Shown here in pieces: positions 26,888-35,289 of a stretch of 49,418 nt of DNA. Origin of the DNA: Bacteroidales bacterium (GTDB lineage: Bacteria; Bacteroidota; Bacteroidia; Bacteroidales; UBA932). The DNA lies in contig JAQXKS010000067.1 in the NCBI GenBank assembly GCA_029010575.1, positions 1-49,418 on the forward strand, in the 5' to 3' direction. Below the pieces are notes generated by a model. That model was given only the letters and a program-made list of their open reading frames with translations. It searched no databases and was not told where the DNA came from. The translations under genes and the position numbers were made by a program. Each line of letters starts with the position of its first letter. The first letter of the stretch is position 1.

Positions 26888-27321
26888 ATAAATCTGTTTA
26901 CATAATTAAAAATATTAAAATTGTCATCTGTAAACAAATCTGAGAGGGTAGGAGGATTATCTACTGTAGGTCAAATAGATATATTAGTGACATTGTTATC
27001 TATATTAAATGTGTAAATAAATACTATAAATTACTTATATAGAGTATTATAAACATTGTGGTAATTGAAATATTTGCCTATTTTCAGCCAAAACACATAA
27101 AATTAACCATAAAGCTTATACTAAAAGTGTAATCAAAGTGATTAAGTAGCTCATAAACAGCGAAATATATCCAAATAATTGCTCGATAATAAAAAATTAT
27201 TGAAGTGATTTTCAATAGGGTGAACGCATGTTCTTTTATGTAAATACATGTTGTATATTGTGTATTTTGCAATGTTCTCTTGTGAATTCCTTTTGTGAAC
27301 ACTTTTTCGAATTTCAAAGAT
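26888..27321. other. AT-rich intergenic region with several small inverted repeats
   Basis: No gene is supported here; the open frame at 27084-27317 (-) has biased, low-complexity composition. Visible repeats are GTTTACA near 26895 with TGTAAAC near 26929; TAATCA-AAG-TGATTA (27130-27144); and GCCTATTTTCAGCC (27076-27089), an imperfect inverted match to GGCTAAAATAGGC (27364-27376). I found no DnaA-box cluster that would mark an origin. Confidence 0.5.
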
Positions 27322-27352
27322 TTTGACTTAAGAGATATATTGTATAGCTTTG
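27322..27352 (+). promoter_or_regulatory. Promoter of queA and downstream genes
   Basis: TTTG (27322-27325), a 19-base spacer and TAGCTTTG (27345-27352) match both Bacteroidota promoter elements. The leader would run from about 27359 to the ATG at 27392 and contains ATAGGCTAAAATAGGCC. Confidence 0.85.
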
Positions 27353-27391
27353 TGTCGGAAATAGGCTAAAATAGGCCTTAAAATATGATTT

Positions 27392-28624
27392 ATGAATTGT
27401 CCCAAAATTGATATTTCGGAGTTCAGCTATGACCTTCCCCACGATAGAATCGCTACCTATCCGGCTCAAAGGAGGGATGCATCGCGACTCCTTATATATA
27501 ATAAAGGTGTAATCGATGATACTGCATTTACATCTTTGCCATCTGTGCTCTCACCTGGATCACTCATGGTATTCAATAATACGAAGGTGGTTCCTGCTCG
27601 GCTTTTGTTCCAGAAGTCTACAGGAGCTCTTATTGAGATTTTCTGTCTAGAACCTCACGAACCGAGAGACTATGCAGTCTCTTTTGCCTGTGACTCCACT
27701 TGTGTCTGGAAAGTAATCGTAGGTAATAAGAAGAAATGGAAGGATGGAGACCTTGAACTGTATACCACTCAGGGAAATCGAGAACTTGATATTATTGATT
27801 TAAGGGCTTCCATGGCTGGCGAGGATGAAAATGGTGTTTATGTACGATTTTCATGGAAGGGACAGCTCCCTTTTTCTCAGGTATTGGATATGTGTGGCAA
27901 GATTCCTATCCCTCCATACCTTAACAGAGAGACTCAGGATATTGACCTTGAAAGGTATCAGACCACATATGCCCTTGTAAGGGGATCAGTAGCTGCCCCG
28001 ACAGCCGGTCTTCATTTTACAGATTCTGTACTTGGGGAGATCGATTCCAAAGGGATTCATAGAAGTACAGTCTGTCTACATGTGGGTGCAGGAACTTTTT
28101 TACCGGTCAAATCCCGCTATATCAGCGGGCATCAGATGCATTCTGAGCCCTTCTCGATTTCATTGAATACTTTAGACCAACTATATAAAACTATTGATAA
28201 TGGTGATATTATAGCTGTAGGAACTACCTCTGTAAGGACTTTGGAATCCCTCTATTATATGGGCTTGAGATGCTATAATGCAGTAAAGTCCGGTTCCCAA
28301 TGGTGTGAGGATGTCACCTCTCAGTGGGAGCCATATAATACCGATGAACAACTCTCTCCAAAGCAGAGCATTGAGTCACTTCTTGATTATATGACTTCCA
28401 AGTCGCTCTCTTCTCTGACAGGCAGGACAAGGATAATAATAGTGCCATCATATAAATTCAAGTTTGTAACCAGGCTGGTAACCAATTTTCATCAGCCTCA
28501 AAGCACGCTCCTGCTATTGATAGCCGCCTTTATTGGGGAAGATTGGAAGCGAGTATATGATTATGCTATGAAAAACGATTTCAGGTTTTTAAGTTATGGT
28601 GATTCTTCTTTGCTGATACCGTAG
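27392..28624 (+). CDS. queA: S-adenosylmethionine:tRNA ribosyltransferase-isomerase
   Basis: QueA transfers and isomerises the ribosyl group of SAM to preQ1-modified tRNA, making epoxyqueuosine. Motifs: FSYDLPHDRIATYPAQRRDASRLL near residues 7-30, SLMVFNNTKVVPARL, YQTTYALVRGSVAAPTAGLHFT, HVGAGTFLPVK, HSEPFSI, VGTTSVRTLES and TNFHQPQSTLLLLIAAF. The 410 residues are longer than the roughly 350 of proteobacterial QueA; the extra part lies in the middle and near SQWCEDVTSQWEPYN, a longer form that I recall from Bacteroidota. It is followed by an M28 peptidase gene after 6 bases. Confidence 0.93.
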   Translation: MNCPKIDISEFSYDLPHDRIATYPAQRRDASRLLIYNKGVIDDTAFTSLPSVLSPGSLMVFNNTKVVPARLLFQKSTGALIEIFCLEPHEPRDYAVSFACDSTCVWKVIVGNKKKWKDGDLELYTTQGNRELDIIDLRASMAGEDENGVYVRFSWKGQLPFSQVLDMCGKIPIPPYLNRETQDIDLERYQTTYALVRGSVAAPTAGLHFTDSVLGEIDSKGIHRSTVCLHVGAGTFLPVKSRYISGHQMHSEPFSISLNTLDQLYKTIDNGDIIAVGTTSVRTLESLYYMGLRCYNAVKSGSQWCEDVTSQWEPYNTDEQLSPKQSIESLLDYMTSKSLSSLTGRTRIIIVPSYKFKFVTRLVTNFHQPQSTLLLLIAAFIGEDWKRVYDYAMKNDFRFLSYGDSSLLIP

Positions 28625-28630
28625 TCTGAT

Positions 28631-30196
28631 ATGAAAAAGTTCTTGAAAATAGTCGTTTTTTTGCTTGTTATCGCTCTGTCTGCGCTTGCATTCAAGTGGG
28701 TATATTACCATAACCGCTCACTTTCTGTAGATAAGTTCAATGCACGAAGGGCTTTGAATGATATATCTATCATTGCTGATAAGCCTCACTCGGTTTTCGA
28801 TGATTCTGAGCGTGATGCAGTCCGGTCTTTCCTTGTAGGCAGGCTTGTGCAACTTGGTGGAGAACCTATCGTCTATGACTACGACTCGGTTGAATGTAAA
28901 TTTGGCAAATTATTGAATGTAAGCAATATATATTGTGAGTTCAGACCTGAGGCAGAGACTGAACCATCTTCATGGGTTCTTCTCACTGCACACTATGATT
29001 CGCGATATAGATATGTAAGAGATAATGCATTGCAGATTTCAAAAGGGGCTGCTGATGACGGTTATGGTCTGGCTGTTATTCTGGAACTTCTTCGCGGGGC
29101 TCTCTCTTATCGAGGTGAGTGGAATCAAGGTATCAAAGTGATATTCACTGATGGAGAGGAGGTTGCCATGGCCGGTTCATCTACCCTGATGAAGATGAAC
29201 CCATCTCTGGTTGATGATGTTGGCCTGCTTGTCAACATTGAGGCACGGGGAGCTAAAGGTCCTGCCATGATTTTTGAGAGTACGAAAGGTAATTCGAAGG
29301 TTATGGATTTCTATTTTGACAATTCGCCTCTTCCGCTTTCATACTCACTCTCCTCGTTCGTTTATGACCGTTTGCCATCCTATACTGATTTTCAGCAATT
29401 CAGCCAAAAATGTAATGGTCTGAATATAGCGGTGATAGATAATCTCGACATTTACCACTCATCGAAGGATAACTACAATAATGTGAGCGAAGAGTCACTC
29501 CTTAACTATGGGATACAGCTTGAGCCACTGCTTAGGTCTTTCCTTGTCGGAAAAGAGTATTCTGATCCTCATTATTTTGATTCAGAGGAAGATATGATAT
29601 TCTTCTCTATACCGCTTTTGGGTTCGTTCTCATGTGGCAAGGGATTATGGTATTTTCTTAACTCGTTATTGGTCCTTTTATTTTCTTTTATCTTCGGAAT
29701 ATATCTGAGTCTTGGTAAGATTACTGTAAAGGGTATGATGGGCAAATCATGTCTGATTCTGATAATAGCATTGGCATCTGCTGCTTTGGCTGCTGTAATA
29801 GGCTTATATTCAGTTATTCCCTCCTTTTTGGTGTTTATTGTGGTATATCTTGTCAAGAGGAAAAACAATACTAATTATCCCTTTGAGATGCTCTTTGGGA
29901 TCTCTTTGTTGTTGTTTATCTTTGCCCTTGTACTCTTTATTTCAACAGGTGAGACATTTGTGTTTGCCATTCCTTTATTCGCCATTCTCATGGCATTAAT
30001 GCTGCACTTGGTCGTATTCCTGAATAATTTGGCTGCTCTTTCAGCTTCTCTTATTGTATTGTCTGGATACTCGTTCTTGTATATTCTCGCTTTATCATTG
30101 GGTACTATGGCGGGTATACCCATTGCTTTTTTGGCAGTAATGTATCTTACTGCAATCGTATCTTTGTTTGAAATATTTATGATCCAAAAACGTTGA
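28631..30196 (+). CDS. M28-family metallopeptidase with C-terminal membrane domain
   Basis: The protein has 521 residues. An N-terminal hydrophobic helix (KIVVFLLVIALSALAFKW) is a signal anchor. The M28 zinc-peptidase domain covers about 40-300, with LLTAHYDSRYR (His 121), GAADDGYGLAVILELL (Asp 142/143), IFTDGEEVAMAGS (Glu 176/177), VNIEARGAKGPAMIFES, and YHSSKDNYNNVS (distal His). The C-terminal third has about six hydrophobic segments (PLLGSFSCGKGLWYFL to LTAIVSLFEIFMI). The catalytic domain would face the periplasm. A membrane-tethered aminopeptidase is likely; the substrate is unknown. The stop is followed closely by the acyltransferase gene. Confidence 0.88.
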   Translation: MKKFLKIVVFLLVIALSALAFKWVYYHNRSLSVDKFNARRALNDISIIADKPHSVFDDSERDAVRSFLVGRLVQLGGEPIVYDYDSVECKFGKLLNVSNIYCEFRPEAETEPSSWVLLTAHYDSRYRYVRDNALQISKGAADDGYGLAVILELLRGALSYRGEWNQGIKVIFTDGEEVAMAGSSTLMKMNPSLVDDVGLLVNIEARGAKGPAMIFESTKGNSKVMDFYFDNSPLPLSYSLSSFVYDRLPSYTDFQQFSQKCNGLNIAVIDNLDIYHSSKDNYNNVSEESLLNYGIQLEPLLRSFLVGKEYSDPHYFDSEEDMIFFSIPLLGSFSCGKGLWYFLNSLLVLLFSFIFGIYLSLGKITVKGMMGKSCLILIIALASAALAAVIGLYSVIPSFLVFIVVYLVKRKNNTNYPFEMLFGISLLLFIFALVLFISTGETFVFAIPLFAILMALMLHLVVFLNNLAALSASLIVLSGYSFLYILALSLGTMAGIPIAFLAVMYLTAIVSLFEIFMIQKR

Positions 30197-30201
30197 ATGA
30201 A

Positions 30202-31332
30202 ATGGAAATGAATTGTTTTGATAATATAAGACCATATACTGAATCAGAAACAGTTGAAGCCCTTAAGAGGGTTGCGGATTCACCTCTTATTGATTTGATA
30301 CCCAAGTATATAGATGAAATAGATGCTACATCTTTGAGGTATGCTCTCAGAAATGTCAAGGGAATTGATGATTTTCAGATTAATATCATGGCTAATGTAG
30401 TCAGGGCTGTTATAGCTAAGACTTCATCCGGGTTAAGTGTCAGTGGTACTGAGTATTTCAAGACAGGCGGCAAGCATATTTTTCTTTCGAATCATAGAGA
30501 TATAATGCTGGATCCTGCCATTTTGCAGCTTATTCTCTTCGAGAATGGGGTCTCCACCACTGAAATAGCTGTTGGCGACAACCTTATTGCCAATTCACTA
30601 ATCGAGGATGTGTTCAGATCCAACAGGATGATTAAAGTATCCAGGTCAGGTTCTCCAAGGGAGAAGTATGTCGCGTCAATGACCCTTTCAAACTATTTGA
30701 GATCAAGTGTCGCATCAGGAAGATGTTCTGTATGGATTGCACAGAGAAATGGCAGATCTAAAGATGGTAAGGATCATACTGAGCAGGGAGTTCTTAAAAT
30801 GTTGGACATGAGTGGAAAAAATAGGTTTGTACAGAATTTTATGGAGCTTTCTATCCTACCTGTCTCTATCTCTTACGAATATGAGCCTTGTGATTTCCTA
30901 AAGGCGCGCGAGCTCTACATCTCCAAGAGGGAAAAGTATGTCAAGAAACCAGGCGAGGACCAGCATAGCATACTTACAGGAATCATGCAGCACAAAGGAG
31001 GCATTTCATTTGATTTTTCTCCTGCCATTACGCTTGAAGAGATTGAAGAATGCGCAGGATTGGACAAAAACGAGCGTTTTGTCGCTCTTGCCGCTAAAAT
31101 AGACGAACGTATCAATACTCGTTTCAAACTCTGGAAAACAAACTATATAGCGTGGGATATTCTCAATTCAGCATCGAAATACCACTCTTATTATACCTTG
31201 GAAGAGAAGGCTGCTTTCGAGAGCTATATGGAAAAGGGCCTTTCGGCAATAGTTGCAAAAGACCCTGATATTGATATTAAGGAGCTTGAATCGATTTTCC
31301 TTTCAATCTATTCTAATCCTATTTCGCTATAG
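30202..31332 (+). CDS. PlsC-like 1-acyl-glycerol-3-phosphate acyltransferase family protein
   Basis: About 376 residues, no obvious membrane helix. The acyltransferase block I reads IFLSNHRDIMLDPAIL; the His and Asp are separated by five residues, not the canonical four. Block II/III equivalents are FRSNRMIKVSRSGSPREK and SVWIAQRNGRSKDGKDHTEQG, and block IV is LPVSISYEYEPCDFL. The family transfers acyl groups in phospholipid synthesis or lipid modification; the substrate is unknown. I prefer the ATG at 30202 over the computed TTG at 30193, which overlaps the preceding stop. It is probably co-transcribed with queA and the M28 gene. The 3' end overlaps the convergent mscS gene by 14 bases. Confidence 0.82.
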   Translation: MEMNCFDNIRPYTESETVEALKRVADSPLIDLIPKYIDEIDATSLRYALRNVKGIDDFQINIMANVVRAVIAKTSSGLSVSGTEYFKTGGKHIFLSNHRDIMLDPAILQLILFENGVSTTEIAVGDNLIANSLIEDVFRSNRMIKVSRSGSPREKYVASMTLSNYLRSSVASGRCSVWIAQRNGRSKDGKDHTEQGVLKMLDMSGKNRFVQNFMELSILPVSISYEYEPCDFLKARELYISKREKYVKKPGEDQHSILTGIMQHKGGISFDFSPAITLEEIEECAGLDKNERFVALAAKIDERINTRFKLWKTNYIAWDILNSASKYHSYYTLEEKAAFESYMEKGLSAIVAKDPDIDIKELESIFLSIYSNPISL

Positions 31333-32227
31333 TACCGTCGATATGTACATCGAGCTGAGGGAAGGGGAATCTTATTCCATTCTTTGGCAGCTCGTTATAG
31401 AACACTTTGTTCATATCCCATAGTACATTCCAATAATCAGGAGTGTTGACCCATGCTCTTGCAGAGATGATTACAGCGCTGTCTCCCAGTTCACTAACTA
31501 TAGCGTAAGGTTCTTCGGGAACGGAGAGAACTCTTTGGTCTTCTTTCAGAAGGGAGGCCATTGTTTTTATTGCATTGTCTGCATCATCACCATAACTGAT
31601 GCTGACCAGCCACTCTATACGTCTGTAAGGCGCCATGGAGTAGTTTTCGATATTGTTGTTGGCAATAGGACCATTGGGCAAGTGTATGATTTTGTTATCC
31701 GGTGTATGAATTTGTGTAGTGGTTATAGTAATTGCATCAACTGTTCCGGAAAGCCCGTTCACGTTGATAAAGTCTCCAACTTTGAAAGGCTTGAAAAGCA
31801 ATATCATGACACCACCGGCAAAGTTCTGGAGGGTTCCGCTCAATGCCATACCTACCGCAAGACCTCCGGCAGCAAGCAAGGCGGCAAAAGTGCTTGTAGG
31901 GACACCCAATATGCCTACAATGATGACAAAAAGAACAACCGTAAGTGTTATATTCACAAAGCTAAGAGCAAATGTGGCGAATGAGGCCTCCATCTCTCTT
32001 TTTTTAAAGATTGAAATAAGTATTTTCCGGATTCTCTTGATGAGCCATCTGCCAACAATGTAGATGAGCATTGCCGCGATTACTTTCAGACCCCATTTGA
32101 GGATTATACGTATCAGAGAATCAATTATTTCGCTTCCAGACATTGTTGATACTTTCTCCAAAACGTCTGCTATCGCCATTCCTAAAGTATCCGTTGGTTC
32201 AGGCTTGAATGTCAAAAAAGGTAACAT
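31319..32227 (-). CDS. Small-conductance mechanosensitive channel (MscS family)
   Basis: The protein has 302 residues. Three predicted membrane helices: WGLKVIAAMLIYIVGRWLI (TM1), FVNITLTVVLFVIIVGIL (TM2) and the pore helix FAALLAAGGLAVGMALSGTLQNFAGG (TM3). The beta domain follows with KPFKVGDFINVNGLSGTVDAI and NKIIHLPNGPIANNNIENYS, then an alpha/beta C-terminal end. It releases solutes under hypo-osmotic shock. The ATG at 32227 is only about 8 bases from a perfect minus-strand -7 element (TAAATTTG, 32242-32235), so the transcript may be almost leaderless. It is divergent from the lysine operon. Confidence 0.93.
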   Translation of the reverse strand: MLPFLTFKPEPTDTLGMAIADVLEKVSTMSGSEIIDSLIRIILKWGLKVIAAMLIYIVGRWLIKRIRKILISIFKKREMEASFATFALSFVNITLTVVLFVIIVGILGVPTSTFAALLAAGGLAVGMALSGTLQNFAGGVMILLFKPFKVGDFINVNGLSGTVDAITITTTQIHTPDNKIIHLPNGPIANNNIENYSMAPYRRIEWLVSISYGDDADNAIKTMASLLKEDQRVLSVPEEPYAIVSELGDSAVIISARAWVNTPDYWNVLWDMNKVFYNELPKNGIRFPFPQLDVHIDGTIAK

Positions 32228-32234
32228 TTTAGTA

Positions 32235-32242
32235 CAAATTTA
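32235..32242 (-). promoter_or_regulatory. -7 element for mscS, very close to the start codon
   Basis: Minus-strand TAAATTTG, an exact TAnnTTTG match. Initiation about 7 bases downstream would fall at the ATG (32227). No clear -33 element. Either a leaderless mRNA or a downstream start for mscS. Confidence 0.45.
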
Positions 32243-32275
32243 TCTGTTTGACTGCGAAAATAACTAAAAATTTAT

Positions 32276-32283
32276 TATATTTG
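32276..32283 (+). promoter_or_regulatory. -7 element of the lysine fermentation operon
   Basis: TATATTTG is an exact match to TAnnTTTG, 31 bases before the atoD ATG, giving a leader of about 25 bases. A TTTG at 32247-32250 is 25 bases upstream, wider than the usual 19-21, so the -33 region is weak. That would fit a promoter needing an activator, which is inference. Confidence 0.6.
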
Positions 32284-32314
32284 CTAACTTTTAAAAATAA
32301 AAATTCTATCTTCG

Positions 32315-32965
32315 ATGAAAAAAGAAATATCTCTCGAACAGGCCGTTGCAATGGTAAAGGACGGCATGACGGTAATGATAGGAGGCTTCCTTGGTGTTGG
32401 AGCGCCTTTGCAAATCGTTGATGCTCTTGCTAATAGCGGAGTGAAAGATTTGACTGTCATTTGTAACGATACAGCATTTCCCGACAAATCTCTCGGTAAA
32501 CTTGTCGTAAATAAACAGATTAAGAAGGTTATTGTGTCCCATGTAGGAACTAATCCCGAAACAGGAAACCAGATGAATTCTGGTGAACTTGAAGTAGAAT
32601 TTTCTCCTCAAGGTACAATCGCAGAAAGAATCAGAGCAAAAGGTGCTGGACTTGGTGGAGTTTTGACCACTACCGGTCTGGGTACTTTGGTTGCTCAAGG
32701 AAAGGAGGTGGTTACTGTCGACGGCAAGGAATATCTTCTCGAGAAACCTCTTGGTGCCGATATTGCACTCATAGGAGCCTCCCTCGCTGATGAATCAGGA
32801 AACCTTGTCTACTACGGCACCACACAGAACTTTAACCCTATAATGGCAATGGCTGCCGATCTGGTAATCGTAGAGGCTCAGGATGTTGTTCCCACTGGAG
32901 AAATTGCTTCTCATCAAGTTCATACCCCCGGAATTTTCGTAGACTATATTTATAAAACAAAATAA
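32315..32965 (+). CDS. atoD: Butyryl-CoA:acetoacetate CoA-transferase, alpha subunit
   Basis: The family I CoA-transferase alpha chain has 216 residues. It holds the CoA-binding GGFLGVGAPLQIVDAL, VICNDTAFPD, SHVGTNPETGNQMNSGELEVE, and GLGTLVAQGKEVVTVDGKEYLLE motifs. With AtoA it moves CoA from butyryl-CoA to acetoacetate, giving butyrate and acetoacetyl-CoA, which closes the lysine pathway. The partner beta subunit is encoded eight genes and 8.3 kb downstream in the same operon, not adjacent as is usual. It is the first gene of the operon, 9 bases before kal. Confidence 0.92.
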   Translation: MKKEISLEQAVAMVKDGMTVMIGGFLGVGAPLQIVDALANSGVKDLTVICNDTAFPDKSLGKLVVNKQIKKVIVSHVGTNPETGNQMNSGELEVEFSPQGTIAERIRAKGAGLGGVLTTTGLGTLVAQGKEVVTVDGKEYLLEKPLGADIALIGASLADESGNLVYYGTTQNFNPIMAMAADLVIVEAQDVVPTGEIASHQVHTPGIFVDYIYKTK

Positions 32966-32974
32966 TAATATACT

Positions 32975-33367
32975 ATGGGTGCAAAATCTATTATCAGACT
33001 CAGAATGAGCTCACATGATGCTCATTATGGTGGAAATCTCGTTGATGGTGCAAGGATGCTCCAGCTCTTTGGTGATGTTGCTACAGAGCTGCTTATTATC
33101 AACGACGGAGACGAAGGACTCTTCAAGGCATATGACAATGTTGAATTCATGGCTCCTGTATTTGCAGGCGACTATATCGAAGCTGAGGGCGAAATCGTAT
33201 CTGTTGGAAATACATCCAGAAAGATGGTGTTTGAAGCACGCAAGGTAATCGCTCCCCGTACAGATATCTCTGATTCTGCTGCAGATGTTCTTGCTGAACC
33301 TGTGGTTGTATGCCGTGCCAGCGGTACTTGCGTAGTCCCTAAAAAATGTCAGAGAAAAGGAGAATAA
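32975..33367 (+). CDS. kal: 3-aminobutyryl-CoA ammonia-lyase
   Basis: Kal removes ammonia from L-3-aminobutyryl-CoA to give crotonyl-CoA. The 130 residues match the small hotdog-fold family, with [25 protein letters not shown] early, [18 protein letters not shown], and [18 protein letters not shown]. The C-terminal end is rich in Lys and Cys ([10 protein letters not shown]). The order kal-kce-kdd-kamA is the standard one in lysine fermenters, so context strongly supports the call. Gaps of 9 and 6 bases join it to its neighbours. Confidence 0.93.
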   Translation: MGAKSIIRLRMSSHDAHYGGNLVDGARMLQLFGDVATELLIINDGDEGLFKAYDNVEFMAPVFAGDYIEAEGEIVSVGNTSRKMVFEARKVIAPRTDISDSAADVLAEPVVVCRASGTCVVPKKCQRKGE

Positions 33368-33373
33368 TTCGCT

Positions 33374-34201
33374 ATGGACAAACTTATTATCACAGCCGCT
33401 ATCTGCGGCGCCGAGGTGACAAAAGAACAGAACCCCGCAGTCCCTTACACAGTAGAAGAGATTGTAAGAGAGGCAAAATCTGCAGTTGATGCTGGGGCTG
33501 CAATAGTTCACCTTCATGTAAGGGAAGATGATGGTACTCCCACTCAGAGTAAAGCACGCTTCAAAGAGTGTATTGATGCTATCTACAAGGAGTGTCCTGA
33601 CGTAATTATCATCCCCTCTACAGGTGGTGCTGTCGGAATGACTGCTGAAGAACGTCTTCAGCCTACCGAGCTTTATCCCGAAATGGCTACTTTAGATTGC
33701 GGTACATGTAATTTCGGTGATGATGTGTTCGAAAATACAATGCCTATGATGAGGGCTTTCGGAAAGAGAATGCTTGAAAACGACATCAAGCCTGAATACG
33801 AGTGCTTTGAAATGGGCCATCTCGATACAGTCCTCAATATGGCACGTAAAGGTCAGGTGCCCGGTGCCCCCATGCAGTTCAATTTTGTTCTCGGTGTTCC
33901 AGGATGTTCTCCCGCAACAGTCCAGAACCTTGCATGGATGGTAAATGCGATTCCCGCAGGAAGTACCTGGACAGCTACAGGAATCGGCAGAAACGCTTTC
34001 ACACTTGCAGCAGCTGCAATCGTTATGGGTGGTAACGTCCGTGTAGGTTTCGAAGATAACCTCTATCTCGAAAGGGGTGTCCTTGCAAAATCAAACGGAG
34101 AGCTTGTAGCTAAAGTTGTCCGTCTTGCAAAAGAATTGGGCAGAGAGGTTGCAACTTCTGCCCAAGCAAGAGAAATCCTGAACCTCAAACCAAGAAAATA
34201 A
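33374..34201 (+). CDS. kce: 3-keto-5-aminohexanoate cleavage enzyme (BKACE family)
   Basis: Kce condenses acetyl-CoA with 5-amino-3-oxohexanoate and releases acetoacetate and 3-aminobutyryl-CoA. The 275 residues form the zinc TIM-barrel of the BKACE/DUF849 family. The zinc ligands His 46 and His 48 are in AAIVHLHVRED; a conserved Glu near the end is in VGFEDNLYLERG (Glu 227). PSTGGAVGMTAEERLQP and NFVLGVPGCSPATVQNL are also typical. It lies 6 bases after kal and 29 before kdd, the largest gap in the operon. Confidence 0.95.
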   Translation: MDKLIITAAICGAEVTKEQNPAVPYTVEEIVREAKSAVDAGAAIVHLHVREDDGTPTQSKARFKECIDAIYKECPDVIIIPSTGGAVGMTAEERLQPTELYPEMATLDCGTCNFGDDVFENTMPMMRAFGKRMLENDIKPEYECFEMGHLDTVLNMARKGQVPGAPMQFNFVLGVPGCSPATVQNLAWMVNAIPAGSTWTATGIGRNAFTLAAAAIVMGGNVRVGFEDNLYLERGVLAKSNGELVAKVVRLAKELGREVATSAQAREILNLKPRK

Positions 34202-34230
34202 ATCATTAACACAATCAAACACATACTAAT

Positions 34231-35277
34231 ATGGCACAGAAAAAAGGCAGTAAATATGGCGTACACAGAGTGATCGAACCTAAAGGAGTTCTTCCTCAGC
34301 CTGCAAACAAAATAGACAACAACATGGATGAGATCTATGACAACGAAATTCTCATCGATGTACAGACACTTAATATCGACTCAGCATCTTTTACCGACAT
34401 TTCGGCACGCGCAAACGGTGATCCTGAACAGATCAAGAAGATCATGTTTGAAATAGTTGAAAAACAGGGTAAACACCGTAACCCTTGGACAGGTTCAGGT
34501 GGAATGCTTCTCGGTACTGTTGAAAAGATTGGAGATGCTCTCAAAGGCAAAATTGATCTTAAGGAAGGTGACAAGATAGCAACTCTCGTATCTCTCTCAC
34601 TTACTCCTCTTCGTATCGATGAAATCCTCGAAATCCGCGCTGATGTCGATCAGGTGGATATTAAAGGTAAGGCAATCCTCTTTGAAAGTGGTATCTATGC
34701 AAAGATTCCTTCAGACCTTCCTGAAAAGCTTGCACTTTCTGCTCTTGACGTGGCAGGTGCTCCCGCACAGACAGCAAAACTCGTTAAGCCCGGAGACACA
34801 GTTCTCATTATCGGAGCCGGTGGAAAATCAGGTATGCTTTGCTGCTACGAAGCTAAGAAACGCGCTGGTGTAACAGGTAAGGTAATCGGTCTGTGCCACA
34901 GCGAAAGAAGTACCAAACGTATGCAGGAACTCGGTTTTTGTGATTATGTATTCTCTGCAGATGCTACACAGCCTGTTCCCGTTCTCGAAAAGATTGAAGA
35001 ACTTACCAATGGACAGATGTGCGATGTAACCATCAACAACGTTAATATTCCCGACACTGAAATGACTTCTATCCTCTGTACCAAGAATACAGGTGTCGTT
35101 TACTTCTTCTCTATGGCTACCAGTTTCACAAAGGCAGCTTTAGGTGCAGAAGGTGTGGGCAGTGACGTTACAATGATTGTAGGAAATGGATATACTAAGG
35201 GTCACGCCGAAATAACACTCCAGGAACTCAGAGAGTGTGAAGCTCTAAGAAAAATCTTTACCGAACTCTACGCTTAA
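34231..35277 (+). CDS. kdd: L-erythro-3,5-diaminohexanoate dehydrogenase
   Basis: Kdd oxidatively deaminates 3,5-diaminohexanoate to 5-amino-3-oxohexanoate, producing reduced pyridine nucleotide and ammonia. The 348 residues match known Kdd. The Rossmann region is VLIIGAGGKSGMLCCYEAKK (about residues 190-209), followed by VIGLCHSERSTKRMQELGF. The N-terminal part holds NPWTGSGGMLLGTVEKIG and GDKIATLVSLSLTPLRID. The SER stretch after beta-2 leaves NAD versus NADP preference open. It lies 12 bases before kamA. Confidence 0.94.
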   Translation: MAQKKGSKYGVHRVIEPKGVLPQPANKIDNNMDEIYDNEILIDVQTLNIDSASFTDISARANGDPEQIKKIMFEIVEKQGKHRNPWTGSGGMLLGTVEKIGDALKGKIDLKEGDKIATLVSLSLTPLRIDEILEIRADVDQVDIKGKAILFESGIYAKIPSDLPEKLALSALDVAGAPAQTAKLVKPGDTVLIIGAGGKSGMLCCYEAKKRAGVTGKVIGLCHSERSTKRMQELGFCDYVFSADATQPVPVLEKIEELTNGQMCDVTINNVNIPDTEMTSILCTKNTGVVYFFSMATSFTKAALGAEGVGSDVTMIVGNGYTKGHAEITLQELRECEALRKIFTELYA

Positions 35278-35289
35278 TACCACATTTAT

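Noticed and set aside
26857-26937. N-terminal extension of the HTH protein to 26937
   Set aside because: The extra residues are AT-derived and hydrophobic, and they overlap the predicted promoter; the ATG at 26856 gives the normal HTH start.
27084-27317. A 77-codon open frame in the AT-rich gap
   Set aside because: It is dominated by AT-rich codons, has no recognisable domain, and has no plausible promoter or start context.
26938-27391. A replication origin in the AT-rich gap
   Set aside because: No DnaA-box cluster (TTATNCACA type) and no dnaA/dnaN neighbours.
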